Part shown: piece after piece, positions 16,875 to 24,374 of the stretch | Position numbering within the stretch: the stretch's first letter is position 1 | Layout of the letters: every line of letters starts with the position of its first letter | Origin: Chloracidobacterium sp. CP2_5A | GTDB lineage: Bacteria; Acidobacteriota; Blastocatellia; Chloracidobacteriales; Chloracidobacteriaceae | Assembly: GCA_002254845.1 (NCBI GenBank) | Contig: NKPT01000020.1 | Span: forward strand, 1-50,948 | Direction: 5' to 3' | DNA length: 50,948 nucleotides | Notes under the pieces: generated by a model | Told to the model about the DNA's origin: nothing | The model's input: only the letters and a program-made list of their open reading frames with translations | The model's database searches: none | Translations under genes and position numbers: made by a program

Positions 16875-18341
16875 ATGACGGTTAATCCGCAGCGTATCCG
16901 TTGGGCCGGGCTTGGCTTGGCGTTGGCAAGCGCCGTCGGCGCGGGCGCGCTGCTGGGGCGGCAGCTGCCGGCGGGGATGGTTTCTTATGCCACCCCAAGC
17001 CCGACTGCCGACGCCCTCAGCTTGGCTTTTAGCCAGGTGGCGCAAATGGCGCGGCCGGCGGTGGTCAACATTCGGGCGGCCGGGCCGGGCCTTGCGCGCG
17101 GGATGGGGGGCGCGACCGGCTCCGGGTTTGTCATTGACCGCGAAGGCCACATCGTGACGAACCTGCACGTCGTTCAGAACGCCGCTCGGCTGACGGTTCG
17201 GCTGGCGGACGGCACGCAGCTTCCGGCGCGGCTCGTAGCCGGCGACGCCGAAACCGACTTGGCGGTGCTCAAGCTCATCGGGCGCGCGAGCGTCGAGCCG
17301 CTGGCGTTTGGCGACTCCGACGCTCTGCGGGTCGGCGAATGGGTCGTGGCGATTGGAAGCCCGTTTGGACTGGATCAAACCGTGACGACTGGCGTCATCA
17401 GCGCCAAGGATCGCGTCACCGACCGGCGCAACACGCTCCAGCAGTTTCTTCAGACCGATGCCGCCATCAACTTTGGCAACTCCGGCGGCCCGCTGCTCAA
17501 CTTGGCGGGCGAGGTCATCGGCGTCAATACGCAGATTGCCTCGCGGGACGGCAGCTACAGCGGCATTGGGTTCGCGCTGCCCTCGTCCACGGTGCGCGAT
17601 GTCACGCGGCAGCTTATCGAGCGCGGCCAGGTGTCGCGCAGCTTGTTGGGCGTTCACGTGGATCGCCTCACGCCGCAGTACGCGCGGGTTTACGGGCTGC
17701 CGAACGAGCAGGGGGCGCTCATCCAGCATGTTGAGGAAGGCGGGGCAGCCTATGCTGCCGGGCTGCGGAGCGGCGATGTCGTGGTCGAGTACGCTGGCCG
17801 CCGCGTCAGCAGCGACCGCGACCTCATCCGCGAGTTGGCGGCGACGCCCGGCGATACGACCGTGGAGGTGCGCTACTTCCGCAACGGCAAGCCCGCCGCC
17901 GTCACGCTGCGCACCGAAGAGCGTCTATCGCCGTCCTTCAGAACAACGCGCCCCCGCTTCGAGCGGCGCGGCGGGCCGGCGAGCGACGCGCCGCTCGCCG
18001 AGCCAGAGACGACGCTCCGCCGGTTGGGGCTGAATGTGGCTGACGCTTCGCCGCTCAAGCTCATGCAGCTTGGCGTCAAGGATCTCTACAGCGGTCAACC
18101 CGGCGCGCTGATTACGGAGGTCAGCCCCGTGGGGCTTGCCGCCGAGAGCGGCCTGCAGGAAGGCATGCTCATCACGTCCGTCAATCGGAGCGCCGTGCGA
18201 AGCGCGGACGATTTTCTGAGCGCGCTCGCGGCATTGCGTCCTGGCGACGACTTAGTGCTGGCCGTGAGCCGTCCCCTGGGGCGAACCGCGCAGGGCGAGC
18301 GCCGCGCCGTCACGAACTTTTTTTCCTTCACGCTGCCTTGA
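16875..18341 (+). CDS. HtrA/DegP-type serine protease with two PDZ domains
   Basis: Trypsin-like periplasmic protease, 488 residues. An N-terminal membrane or signal segment (WAGLGLALASAVGAGALLG) precedes the protease domain. The catalytic triad is visible as H98 in VTNLHVV, D128 in AETDLAVLKL and S203 in NFGNSGGPLL. Two PDZ domains follow, at about 245-335 and 380-475 (GLRSGDVVVEYAGRRV and GLQEGMLITSVNRSAV). It should degrade or refold damaged envelope proteins. The ATG follows a GGGAGGGCGGGG ribosome-binding region. It is divergent from larC, with 294 bases between, and convergent with the glycerophosphodiesterase gene. Confidence 0.93.
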   Translation: MTVNPQRIRWAGLGLALASAVGAGALLGRQLPAGMVSYATPSPTADALSLAFSQVAQMARPAVVNIRAAGPGLARGMGGATGSGFVIDREGHIVTNLHVVQNAARLTVRLADGTQLPARLVAGDAETDLAVLKLIGRASVEPLAFGDSDALRVGEWVVAIGSPFGLDQTVTTGVISAKDRVTDRRNTLQQFLQTDAAINFGNSGGPLLNLAGEVIGVNTQIASRDGSYSGIGFALPSSTVRDVTRQLIERGQVSRSLLGVHVDRLTPQYARVYGLPNEQGALIQHVEEGGAAYAAGLRSGDVVVEYAGRRVSSDRDLIRELAATPGDTTVEVRYFRNGKPAAVTLRTEERLSPSFRTTRPRFERRGGPASDAPLAEPETTLRRLGLNVADASPLKLMQLGVKDLYSGQPGALITEVSPVGLAAESGLQEGMLITSVNRSAVRSADDFLSALAALRPGDDLVLAVSRPLGRTAQGERRAVTNFFSFTLP

Positions 18342-18350
18342 TCGGCGCAG

Positions 18351-19085
18351 TCAGTCGCCAAGCCAGGCGAGCAGGCGAGCGGGGTAATCCGTCACGATGC
18401 CGTCCACGCCGCAGGCGACGACGCGCCGGAAGTCCGGCTCATCGTTGACCGTCCAGGTAATAACCCGCAGCCCGCGCCGGTGGGCGGCCGCGACGCGGGC
18501 CGGCGTGACCAGCGCGTGATGCGGGTGCAGCGCGGCGAGGCGCAGCAGGCGGGAGGTGGGGAGCCGGCGCAGATACCAGGGCGATTGCGGCTGATAGAGG
18601 CATGCCAGCGCGATACGCGGGTCGCGCCGCTCAATCCGCCACAGCGCCAGCGGGTTGAACGACGACACCAGGCAGCGGTCATGCAGCCCGAACCGGGCAA
18701 TGAGGCGCGCCACTGCTGGCTCCTCGCCGTGGCTGCGCAGGTGATTGCTCTTGATTTCGACGTTGATGAGCTTGCCCGCTGGAAGTCGGTCGAAAACCTC
18801 TTCCAGCGTCGGGATGCGCTCGCCAGCGAATTCCGAGCCGCGCCATCCGCCAAAATCGAAGGCGCGCAGGGCGGCAAGCGAGAGCGCATCCACGCGGCCC
18901 GCGCCGTTTGACGAGCGGTTGATGGTCTCGTCGTGAATCACGACCGCTTCGCCGGAAGCGCAGCAGCGGGCGTCCAGCTCGATGCCGTCGGCCCCGTCGG
19001 CAAAGGCCTGGCGGAAAGCGGCGTGCGTGTTTTCCGGCGCTGTCCCCGCCGCGCCGCGATGACCAAAAATGGCGGGACGCGACAC
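18351..19085 (-). CDS. Glycerophosphodiester phosphodiesterase
   Basis: GDPD-family TIM-barrel phosphodiesterase, 244 residues, cytoplasmic as no signal peptide is seen. It releases an alcohol and glycerol-3-phosphate from glycerophosphodiesters. The metal and active-site residues are visible: H9 and R10 in FGHRGAAG, E18-N19 in APENTHAAF, E36 and D38 in IELDAR, and H51-D52 in VIHDETINR. Further on LINVEIKS and the C-terminal ITWTVNDEPDFRRVVACGVDGIVTDYP complete the family pattern. The start is GTG 19085. It lies upstream of, and divergent from, a promoter-like sequence at 19121-19149. Confidence 0.93.
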   Translation of the reverse strand: MSRPAIFGHRGAAGTAPENTHAAFRQAFADGADGIELDARCCASGEAVVIHDETINRSSNGAGRVDALSLAALRAFDFGGWRGSEFAGERIPTLEEVFDRLPAGKLINVEIKSNHLRSHGEEPAVARLIARFGLHDRCLVSSFNPLALWRIERRDPRIALACLYQPQSPWYLRRLPTSRLLRLAALHPHHALVTPARVAAAHRRGLRVITWTVNDEPDFRRVVACGVDGIVTDYPARLLAWLGD

Positions 19086-19120
19086 AGCGGGCCACCCGGA
19101 CGTAAAAAGCGGAAACTTGG

Positions 19121-19149
19121 TTGCCAGTTGAAACCGATAGGTGTATAAC
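19121..19149 (+). promoter_or_regulatory. Sigma-70 type promoter facing a gene-free, hairpin-rich stretch
   Basis: TTGCCA (19121-19126) and TATAAC (19144-19149) are separated by exactly 17 bases and match ten of twelve consensus positions, which is striking in such GC-rich DNA. Transcription would start near 19156 on the plus strand. No plus-strand gene follows for several kilobases, so the product would be a short structured RNA ending at the hairpins at 19269-19316. Confidence 0.5.
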
Positions 19150-19155
19150 TACGTT

Positions 19156-19300
19156 AGTTAGCCTGCCCTGTGACGGCAGGGCTTGGACGCTCAAGCGCCC
19201 AATAGTTTCGTTTCCGCCACGAAACGAGATCCGTCAACCCGCCTCGATCACAACGCGTTGTGAATCGGAAGCCCTTCTCCCTACTGGGAGAAGGGCTTCT
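19156..19300 (+). ncRNA. Candidate small structured RNA
   Basis: About 145 bases between the promoter at 19121-19149 and a 13-bp stem-loop. Successive inverted repeats are visible: CCTGCC/GGCAGG (19162-19180), a TCAA-loop hairpin at 19184-19199, CGTTTC/GAAACG (19209-19226), the perfect 16-base palindrome TCACAACGCGTTGTGA (19248-19263) and the terminal stem. It does not show the conserved marks of 6S, SRP, RNase P, tmRNA or a tRNA. Evidence is structural only. No transcript is known. Confidence 0.35.
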
Positions 19301-19316
19301 TCCCCATAGGAAGAAG
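19269..19316. terminator. Tandem overlapping stem-loops, probable bidirectional terminator
   Basis: The first stem is AAGCCCTTCTCCC (19269-19281) with GGGAGAAGGGCTT (19286-19298), 13 perfect pairs and a TACT loop. The second stem is CTTCTTCC (19296-19303) with GGAAGAAG (19309-19316). The two share three bases, so they compete. They would end the minus-strand sufR-mrp run, and a plus-strand transcript in the other direction. There is no long T tract. Confidence 0.6.
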
Positions 19317-19335
19317 GAAGTTGCCATTGCCTCAA

Positions 19336-19554
19336 CTAGGCCGCGGCTCGCGCCGGGCTGTCATCGTGGATGTCCACCTGAATGAGCCCGTTACGGTAGA
19401 GCGCGTAGCCGCTAGCGGTGCTGGCGATAATAGATGGAATCCCGCGCTCGGCAAACCACCGCTGCCAACGCTCCAGGTCGCGGTAGCCTTCAGACTTCTT
19501 GCTCTTGACAAAAGTGGAGAAACGATTTTCTTCAGAAATCATAACCGGTCCCAT
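19336..19554 (-). CDS. Unknown 72-residue protein coupled to mrp
   Basis: I do not recognise this small protein. It begins MGPVMISEENRFSTFVKSKK, continues with an aromatic, charged helix (GYRDLERWQRWFAERG) and ends with an alternating stretch typical of beta strands (YALYRNGLIQVDIH). It has no Cys, no signal peptide and no membrane segment. ATG 19554 lies four bases after the mrp stop codon, and GGAGGG inside the last mrp codons serves as its ribosome-binding site, so it is probably made together with Mrp. Downstream are two strong stem-loops. Its place behind a SufR-type regulator and Mrp suggests a link to Fe-S proteins, but that is inference from position only. Confidence 0.65.
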   Translation of the reverse strand: MGPVMISEENRFSTFVKSKKSEGYRDLERWQRWFAERGIPSIIASTASGYALYRNGLIQVDIHDDSPARAAA

Positions 19555-19558
19555 TGTC

Positions 19559-20638
19559 TTACCCTCCAAGGTTCAGTTCAGGAAGTTCGGGAGATGCCAT
19601 TGCCGCCACGGAAACCTGGGCGGCTAGTCGTTCAGCAATGGCTTGAAACGCTTTGGCTTGCGTGCTCTGGGGGTGTCCGACGACGACCGGCACGCCACTG
19701 TCGCCGCCTTCCCGGACCTCAATGCTCAAGGGAATTTCGCCGAGAAAAGCTGTTTCAAACTTTTTAGCCATATCCGAGCCCCCGCCCTTGCCGAAGATGT
19801 AAATCGGCTCAGGGATGTTCGGATGCGTGAAGTAGCTCATATTTTCAACAATGCCGAAGACCGGAACGCCAACTTGCTTGAACATGTTGAACGCCTTGCG
19901 CACGTCGGCGAGCGCCACTTCCTGCGGCGTCGTCACGAGAACCGCCCCCGATACGGGCACGAGTTGCGCCAGCGACAGTTGCACGTCGCCCGTGCCGGGC
20001 GGCATATCCACGATGAGGTAATCCAGCTCGCCCCACGCGACATCCCGCAAAAACTGCTGCACAACGCCGTGCAGCATCGGTCCGCGCATAATCACCGGCT
20101 TGTCGCCCCGGTTGATGAGGCCAATGGACATGAACTTTACGCGGTAGGCCTCGCGCGGGATAATTTTGTTGCCCAGAACGCGCGGCTCTTCCGCGACGCC
20201 CATCATGATCGGGACGTTTGGGCCGTACACGTCGGTGTCCAGCAAGCCGACGCGCGCGCTGGTCTGCGCCAGCGCGACCGCCAAGTTGACGGCGACCGTG
20301 GACTTCCCGACGCCGCCCTTTCCGGAACTCACGGCAATGATGTTTCTGACGCCGGGGATGCCGGCTTTTTCCGGGACGCCGCGTCCCTGCGGCACTTGCG
20401 CTTCCATTTTGATCGTCACCTGCTCGACGCCGGGGATCGCCGTGACGACTTCCCGCGCCTGGTATTCAAGCTGTTCCTTGACCGGACAGGCCGGCGTCGT
20501 CAGCACAAAGCGGAAAGCGACGGCGCCGTCCTGAATCTCCACGTCCCGAATCATGCCGAGCGAAACGACATCCCGGCGCAAGTCCGGGTCCTGAACGGCG
20601 CGCAGGGCGTCGAGCACTTGTTGTTCCAGAATGCGCAT
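19559..20638 (-). CDS. mrp: Mrp/NBP35-type Fe-S cluster carrier ATPase (ApbC)
   Basis: P-loop ATPase of the Mrp/ApbC family, 359 residues, that binds and transfers Fe-S clusters in the cytoplasm. Residues 1-80 form a MIP18/DUF59 domain (VQDPDLRRDVVSLGMIRDV, with Cys in TPACPVKEQ). The deviant Walker A is SSGKGGVGKST around residue 106, followed by LLDTDVYGPN, YLIVDMPPGTGD and the ENMSYF block. The usual CxxC of this block is not visible; the sequence reads ENMSYFTHPN. ATG 20638 overlaps the last base of the sufR stop codon (TAATG), so the two are translationally coupled. The frame runs open upstream to 20875, inside sufR. Confidence 0.94.
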   Translation of the reverse strand: MRILEQQVLDALRAVQDPDLRRDVVSLGMIRDVEIQDGAVAFRFVLTTPACPVKEQLEYQAREVVTAIPGVEQVTIKMEAQVPQGRGVPEKAGIPGVRNIIAVSSGKGGVGKSTVAVNLAVALAQTSARVGLLDTDVYGPNVPIMMGVAEEPRVLGNKIIPREAYRVKFMSIGLINRGDKPVIMRGPMLHGVVQQFLRDVAWGELDYLIVDMPPGTGDVQLSLAQLVPVSGAVLVTTPQEVALADVRKAFNMFKQVGVPVFGIVENMSYFTHPNIPEPIYIFGKGGGSDMAKKFETAFLGEIPLSIEVREGGDSGVPVVVGHPQSTQAKAFQAIAERLAAQVSVAAMASPELPELNLGG

Positions 20639-21315
20639 TATCCACGCTCCCGCTCGGAATCTGAGGCGCGCGCGACCGACGAAGGCGGAAAAATTCGATA
20701 GGCGCAGACCCCGTCGCCATCCGCCATCCGCTGCTCGCGGACGACCTTGCCACCCAGCAGCGCCTCGTAAAGTTGTCGTTCCTGCGCGCACAATTCGGAA
20801 TACACCTTGGCGACGTTGATCGTCGGACAGTTGCGCTCGATGAGCCGGAACGAGCCGTCGGGGAGAGCTTCGCATTCGGCAAGATACCCGCGCTCGATGA
20901 GGAACTCTGCGAGTTTTGCTACACGCGCCGCAAAATCAAGCGGCTCCAAGTGCGGGGCCAAGTGACGCAAGACAAGTTCGGCGCGGGCGCTGATGACCCG
21001 CAACACGCCCTGTTGCCCAAAGCACTCCTGCGTCATCTGCAGCAGCTCGCAGGCCAGCGCGTCGTAGCTCCGGGGAAACAACTCCGCCGCCCGCGCCGTC
21101 AGCGAGTAGGAGTAGCTCGGTCGCCCGCGCCCGCGGGTGACGGCGCGATAGGCTACATAACCCTGCCGCTCAAGGATTTCCAGGTGACGCCGCGCGCTGA
21201 CGCGGGTGAGCCCAAGCGCCGCCGCCAGCGATTCGCAGGTCATCTCGCCATGCTGCTTAAGCAGACGGACAATGTCGCTCCGGTGTTCCTTGAGAAGCGT
21301 GGCCAGCGTCGTCAT
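20638..21315 (-). CDS. sufR: SufR-type Fe-S sensing transcriptional regulator
   Basis: DNA-binding regulator of about 225 residues. The N-terminal winged helix-turn-helix reads EMTCESLAAALGLTRVSARR and then LEILERQGYVAYR. The C-terminal half carries a three-Cys pattern: CPTINVAKVYSELC (C-x12-C), then a third Cys 27 residues on in DGVCAYRIF. This matches SufR-like proteins, which hold an Fe-S cluster and repress cluster-assembly genes when clusters are plentiful. Its overlap with mrp supports the assignment. Start choice is open between ATG 21315 and ATG 21330. A TTGACA at 21349-21354 would place a -10 element over the 21330 ATG, so I prefer 21315. Confidence 0.8.
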   Translation of the reverse strand: MTTLATLLKEHRSDIVRLLKQHGEMTCESLAAALGLTRVSARRHLEILERQGYVAYRAVTRGRGRPSYSYSLTARAAELFPRSYDALACELLQMTQECFGQQGVLRVISARAELVLRHLAPHLEPLDFAARVAKLAEFLIERGYLAECEALPDGSFRLIERNCPTINVAKVYSELCAQERQLYEALLGGKVVREQRMADGDGVCAYRIFPPSSVARASDSERERG

Positions 21316-21325
21316 CACGGACGTA

Positions 21326-21380
21326 AGCATGCGCCCGGACGCGATTTTTGTCAATAAAAAATACTTTATTTTTCTAAAAT
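21326..21380 (-). promoter_or_regulatory. AT-rich promoter/operator region of sufR
   Basis: On the minus strand a perfect TTGACA (21349-21354) is followed after 17 bases by CATGCT, a weak -10. Just upstream lies the inverted repeat AATAAA-N6-TTTATT in a run of about 35 mostly A/T bases, overlapping the end of hisA. This is the most AT-rich spot in the neighbourhood. It may let sufR-mrp be transcribed apart from hisA and could be where SufR binds its own gene. Confidence 0.4.
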
Positions 21381-22109
21381 CGCGCCGCCGACTGCTTGCC
21401 AGGCGGCGCGCAAGGTGAATCGCCCTTCGTAAAGCGCCTTGCCGACGATGCAGCCTTCAATGACGCCCGTGGCGGCCAGAGCTTGCAGGTCGGGGAGGTC
21501 GGCGACGCCGCCCGACGCGATGACCCGCAGCCTGGTCGCTTGCGCCAGCTCCGCCGTGGCGGCGACATTGACGCCGATCAGCATGCCGTCGCGGGCGATG
21601 TCGGTGTAAACGATCCGCGTGACGCCCTCCGCCTGCATGCGCTGGGCGAGTTCCAGTGGCGCGCAGTCGCCGGCGGCTTGCCAGCCGTGGGTGGCTACTT
21701 TGCCCTGTTTGGCGTCAATGCCGACAACGATGGCTTCCGCGCCAAACCGGGCGACCAGCTCGGCGACCAGCGCCGGCCGCTCGACGGCGACTGTGCCCAG
21801 AATGATGCGGCGTACGCCAAGGTCAAACAGCCGCTCGGCCGCCGCTCGGCTGCGGATGCCGCCGCCGAACTGGATCGGGATGCCCACGCTCCGCGCCATG
21901 CGCGCCGTCGCCTGAAGGTTCTCCGTATCGCGCTCGTCAAACGCGCCGTCGAGGTTGACGACATGGAGCCAGCGCGCGCCTTCGTCGCGCCACTGCTGGG
22001 CGACCGCGAGCGGATCGTCGGCATAGATCGTGACGCGGTCCTTATCGCCCTGGCGCAGCCGCGCGCACTTGCCCTGGCGTAGGTCAATAGCCGGGATGAC
22101 TTCCAGCAT
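21366..22109 (-). CDS. hisA: HisA, phosphoribosyl-formimino-AICAR ribotide isomerase
   Basis: Histidine biosynthesis isomerase (247 residues) that converts ProFAR to PRFAR by an Amadori rearrangement in the cytoplasm. It is a (beta/alpha)8 barrel. The first catalytic Asp is in VIPAIDLRQGKCARL near the N-terminus and the second in IVYTDIARDGML. Phosphate-binding loops are QFGGGIRSR and IASGGVADL. Length is typical. It is not with other his genes; it sits six bases after the fused E1 gene and just before sufR on the same strand. The last codons are AT-rich and overlap the proposed sufR promoter region. Confidence 0.95.
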   Translation of the reverse strand: MLEVIPAIDLRQGKCARLRQGDKDRVTIYADDPLAVAQQWRDEGARWLHVVNLDGAFDERDTENLQATARMARSVGIPIQFGGGIRSRAAAERLFDLGVRRIILGTVAVERPALVAELVARFGAEAIVVGIDAKQGKVATHGWQAAGDCAPLELAQRMQAEGVTRIVYTDIARDGMLIGVNVAATAELAQATRLRVIASGGVADLPDLQALAATGVIEGCIVGKALYEGRFTLRAAWQAVGGAILEK

Positions 22110-22115
22110 AGGCGC

Positions 22116-24245
22116 TCAGTATTCAGCCAGCGCCGCGATGGCGCCAACCAAGTCGGGGATTTGGGGCAGGATGTAGTCCTCAACCTGCGGCGCGTAGGCC
22201 ACAAACGTGTCGAGCGCGCCGATGCGTCGGACAGGCGCGTCGAGATGCTCGAAGAGTTCCTCCCCAATGCGCGCCGCGATTTCCGCGCCGTAACCCCACG
22301 ACAGCGACTCCTCGTGCGCCACAATCGCCCGGCTGGTTTTCTTGACCGACGCGACGATGGCTTCCCAGTCGTAGGGCGAAAGCGTCCGCAAATCAATGAC
22401 CTCGACGGAAATCCCGTAGTCGCGCTCAACCTCCTTAGCCGCGACGAGCGCCTGCTGCACGAGCGCGCCATAGGCGATCACCGTCAGGTCGGAGCCTTCC
22501 CGCGCCACCTTCGCCTTCCCGAAGGGAATCATGTAGTCGGGTCCCGGGTAGACGCCCTTGTTGTAGGCCTGCCGGTACAAATGCTTATGTTCGAGGAAGA
22601 TCACTGGGTCGTCGGCGCGGATGGCCGTCCGCAGCAGCCCGTTGGCGTCCTCAGCCGTCGAAGGAAATACAACGCGCAGGCCCGGAATGTGCGTGAAGAG
22701 CGCTTCGCCGGATTGACTGTGATAGACCGCGCCGCCCTTGAGGTAGCCGCCAATCGGCACGCGGACGACGACCGGACACTTAAACGCCCCGTTTGAGCGC
22801 CAGCGCAGCAGCGCCATCTCGTTGCGAAGCTGCATGTAGGCGGGCCAGATGTAGTCGAAAAACTGAATCTCGACCACCGGCTTGAAGCCGGCTGTCGCCA
22901 AGCCGATGGCGCGGCCGATGATGTTGGCTTCGGCGAGCGGGGAGTTATACACTCGGTCGCTGCCGTAAAGCCGTTGCAGGTTGTGCGTCACCTTGAAGAC
23001 GCCGCCCTTGCCCTTGACTTCCTTGAGATTTTCCTCGCGGCTGGCGTCGGCGACATCTTCGCCGAAGATCAGAATGCGCGGATCGCGAGCCATTTCGTCG
23101 CGCAGGCAGGCGTTGAGCAAATCCACCATCGTGGTCGGCGCGCCCTCGCTATGCGTCCGTGGGCTGTCGAACGCGGGCGAGGTCGGGTCAACGTCTGGCG
23201 AGTAAACGTGGAGCGTTGCCGTTTCCGGGGCGGGCTGCGGGCTAGCCAGCGCCTCGTCCGCGGCGGCGTTGACTTCGCGCTCGACATCGGCGCGCAGCGC
23301 CGCCAAGTCGGCTTCCGTGGCGATGCCTTCGCGCAGAAGAAAGTCAGCGAAGGTCACGAGCGGATCGCGCCGGGCGTCGCTTGCGCGCTCATCAGGCGCG
23401 CGATAGAGCCGCTCATCGTCGGAAAGCGAATGCGAATAGGGGCGGATGACATGCGCGTGCACGAGCGCCGGCCCGCGCCGCTCGCGGGCGTAAGCTACGG
23501 CCGCTTGCATTGTCTGATAGCTGGCAAGCAAGTCCGTGCCGTCCACTTCCAGCACGAGGAGGTCGGGATAGCCGCGCACGAGCCGCGAGATGCTCCCGCC
23601 AGCGGTCTGCACCTCGACTGGCACGGAAATCGCGTAGCCATTGTCTTCGATCAGATAAACGACCGGCAGCTTGAGGTTGCAGGCCGTGTTGAGCGACTCG
23701 AAGAACTCGCCTTCGCTGGTCGTCCCTTCGCCCGCCGAGCAGTACACCACGGCGTCTGATGGAAATTCCTGACCAAGCTCGGCGGCGGAGAGCTTTAGCC
23801 GCGCCTGGCGGTGCATCGCTTCGGCGAAGCCGACGGCCTGCAGAAACTGCGTTCCAGTGCAGCTTGATTTGGAAACGATGTTGAGCGCCTTGTGCCCCCA
23901 GTGGGAAGGCATCTGACGCCCGCCGGAGTTGGGGTCTTCCGCCGCGCCTACCGCCGACAGCAGCATTTCGCGTGGCGTCATGCCGAGTTCAAGGCACAGC
24001 GCCCGGTCGCGATAATAGGCATATACCCAATCGTAGCTGGGGCGCAGGACGCGCCCGGCCGCGACGAGAATGGCTTCGTGGCCGGCGCCGCTGATTTGGA
24101 AGAAGACTTTGTTCTGTCCCTTGAGCTGAATTTCCTTGTCGTCAAGGCGGCGTGACAGCGTCATCGAGCGATACATCGCCATGAGGTCGGCGGCCTTGAG
24201 ACCGGCATACGTCAGGTGAAGGACGGGTTGGGGCTGCACGAACAT
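22116..24245 (-). CDS. Fused alpha-beta E1 subunit of a 2-oxoacid (branched-chain type) dehydrogenase
   Basis: A single 709-residue chain joining both E1 subunits. Residues about 10-340 are E1 alpha, with SGAGHEAI, the ThDP/Mg motif that opens [13 protein letters not shown] and closes at EDNGYAI, and the phosphorylation-loop-like [11 protein letters not shown]. After a short Pro/Thr linker (about 345-370) comes E1 beta, with IFGEDVADA, the ThDP-activating Glu in [21 protein letters not shown] and a transketolase C-terminal domain. It should decarboxylate a branched-chain or related 2-oxoacid and load the acyl group on a lipoyl E2. No E2 or E3 gene is nearby. AAGGAG lies just before the ATG. 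Confidence 0.92.
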   Translation of the reverse strand: MFVQPQPVLHLTYAGLKAADLMAMYRSMTLSRRLDDKEIQLKGQNKVFFQISGAGHEAILVAAGRVLRPSYDWVYAYYRDRALCLELGMTPREMLLSAVGAAEDPNSGGRQMPSHWGHKALNIVSKSSCTGTQFLQAVGFAEAMHRQARLKLSAAELGQEFPSDAVVYCSAGEGTTSEGEFFESLNTACNLKLPVVYLIEDNGYAISVPVEVQTAGGSISRLVRGYPDLLVLEVDGTDLLASYQTMQAAVAYARERRGPALVHAHVIRPYSHSLSDDERLYRAPDERASDARRDPLVTFADFLLREGIATEADLAALRADVEREVNAAADEALASPQPAPETATLHVYSPDVDPTSPAFDSPRTHSEGAPTTMVDLLNACLRDEMARDPRILIFGEDVADASREENLKEVKGKGGVFKVTHNLQRLYGSDRVYNSPLAEANIIGRAIGLATAGFKPVVEIQFFDYIWPAYMQLRNEMALLRWRSNGAFKCPVVVRVPIGGYLKGGAVYHSQSGEALFTHIPGLRVVFPSTAEDANGLLRTAIRADDPVIFLEHKHLYRQAYNKGVYPGPDYMIPFGKAKVAREGSDLTVIAYGALVQQALVAAKEVERDYGISVEVIDLRTLSPYDWEAIVASVKKTSRAIVAHEESLSWGYGAEIAARIGEELFEHLDAPVRRIGALDTFVAYAPQVEDYILPQIPDLVGAIAALAEY

Positions 24246-24374
24246 GCTCTCCTTTTGGCCAGATTTGATAACGGACGTACCCGCGCCGTCGGCTCGTCCA
24301 ATCTAACATCATCCCGGGCGTTGTCCGGCACGGTTTTTTCAGACGCGGGCGGCGCGCGGGGCGGGCCGCCGCCG

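Noticed and set aside
19156-19240. tRNA or known housekeeping RNA in the hairpin-rich stretch
   Set aside because: No T-loop GTTCRA, no acceptor stem pairing and no SRP, RNase P or tmRNA core sequence.
19505-19533. TTGACA on the plus strand as a second promoter
   Set aside because: It lies inside the 72-residue coding sequence and has no -10 at 16-18 bases.
19643-20701. A 352-residue plus-strand frame opposite mrp
   Set aside because: His/Arg-rich antisense noise; the minus strand carries intact Mrp motifs.
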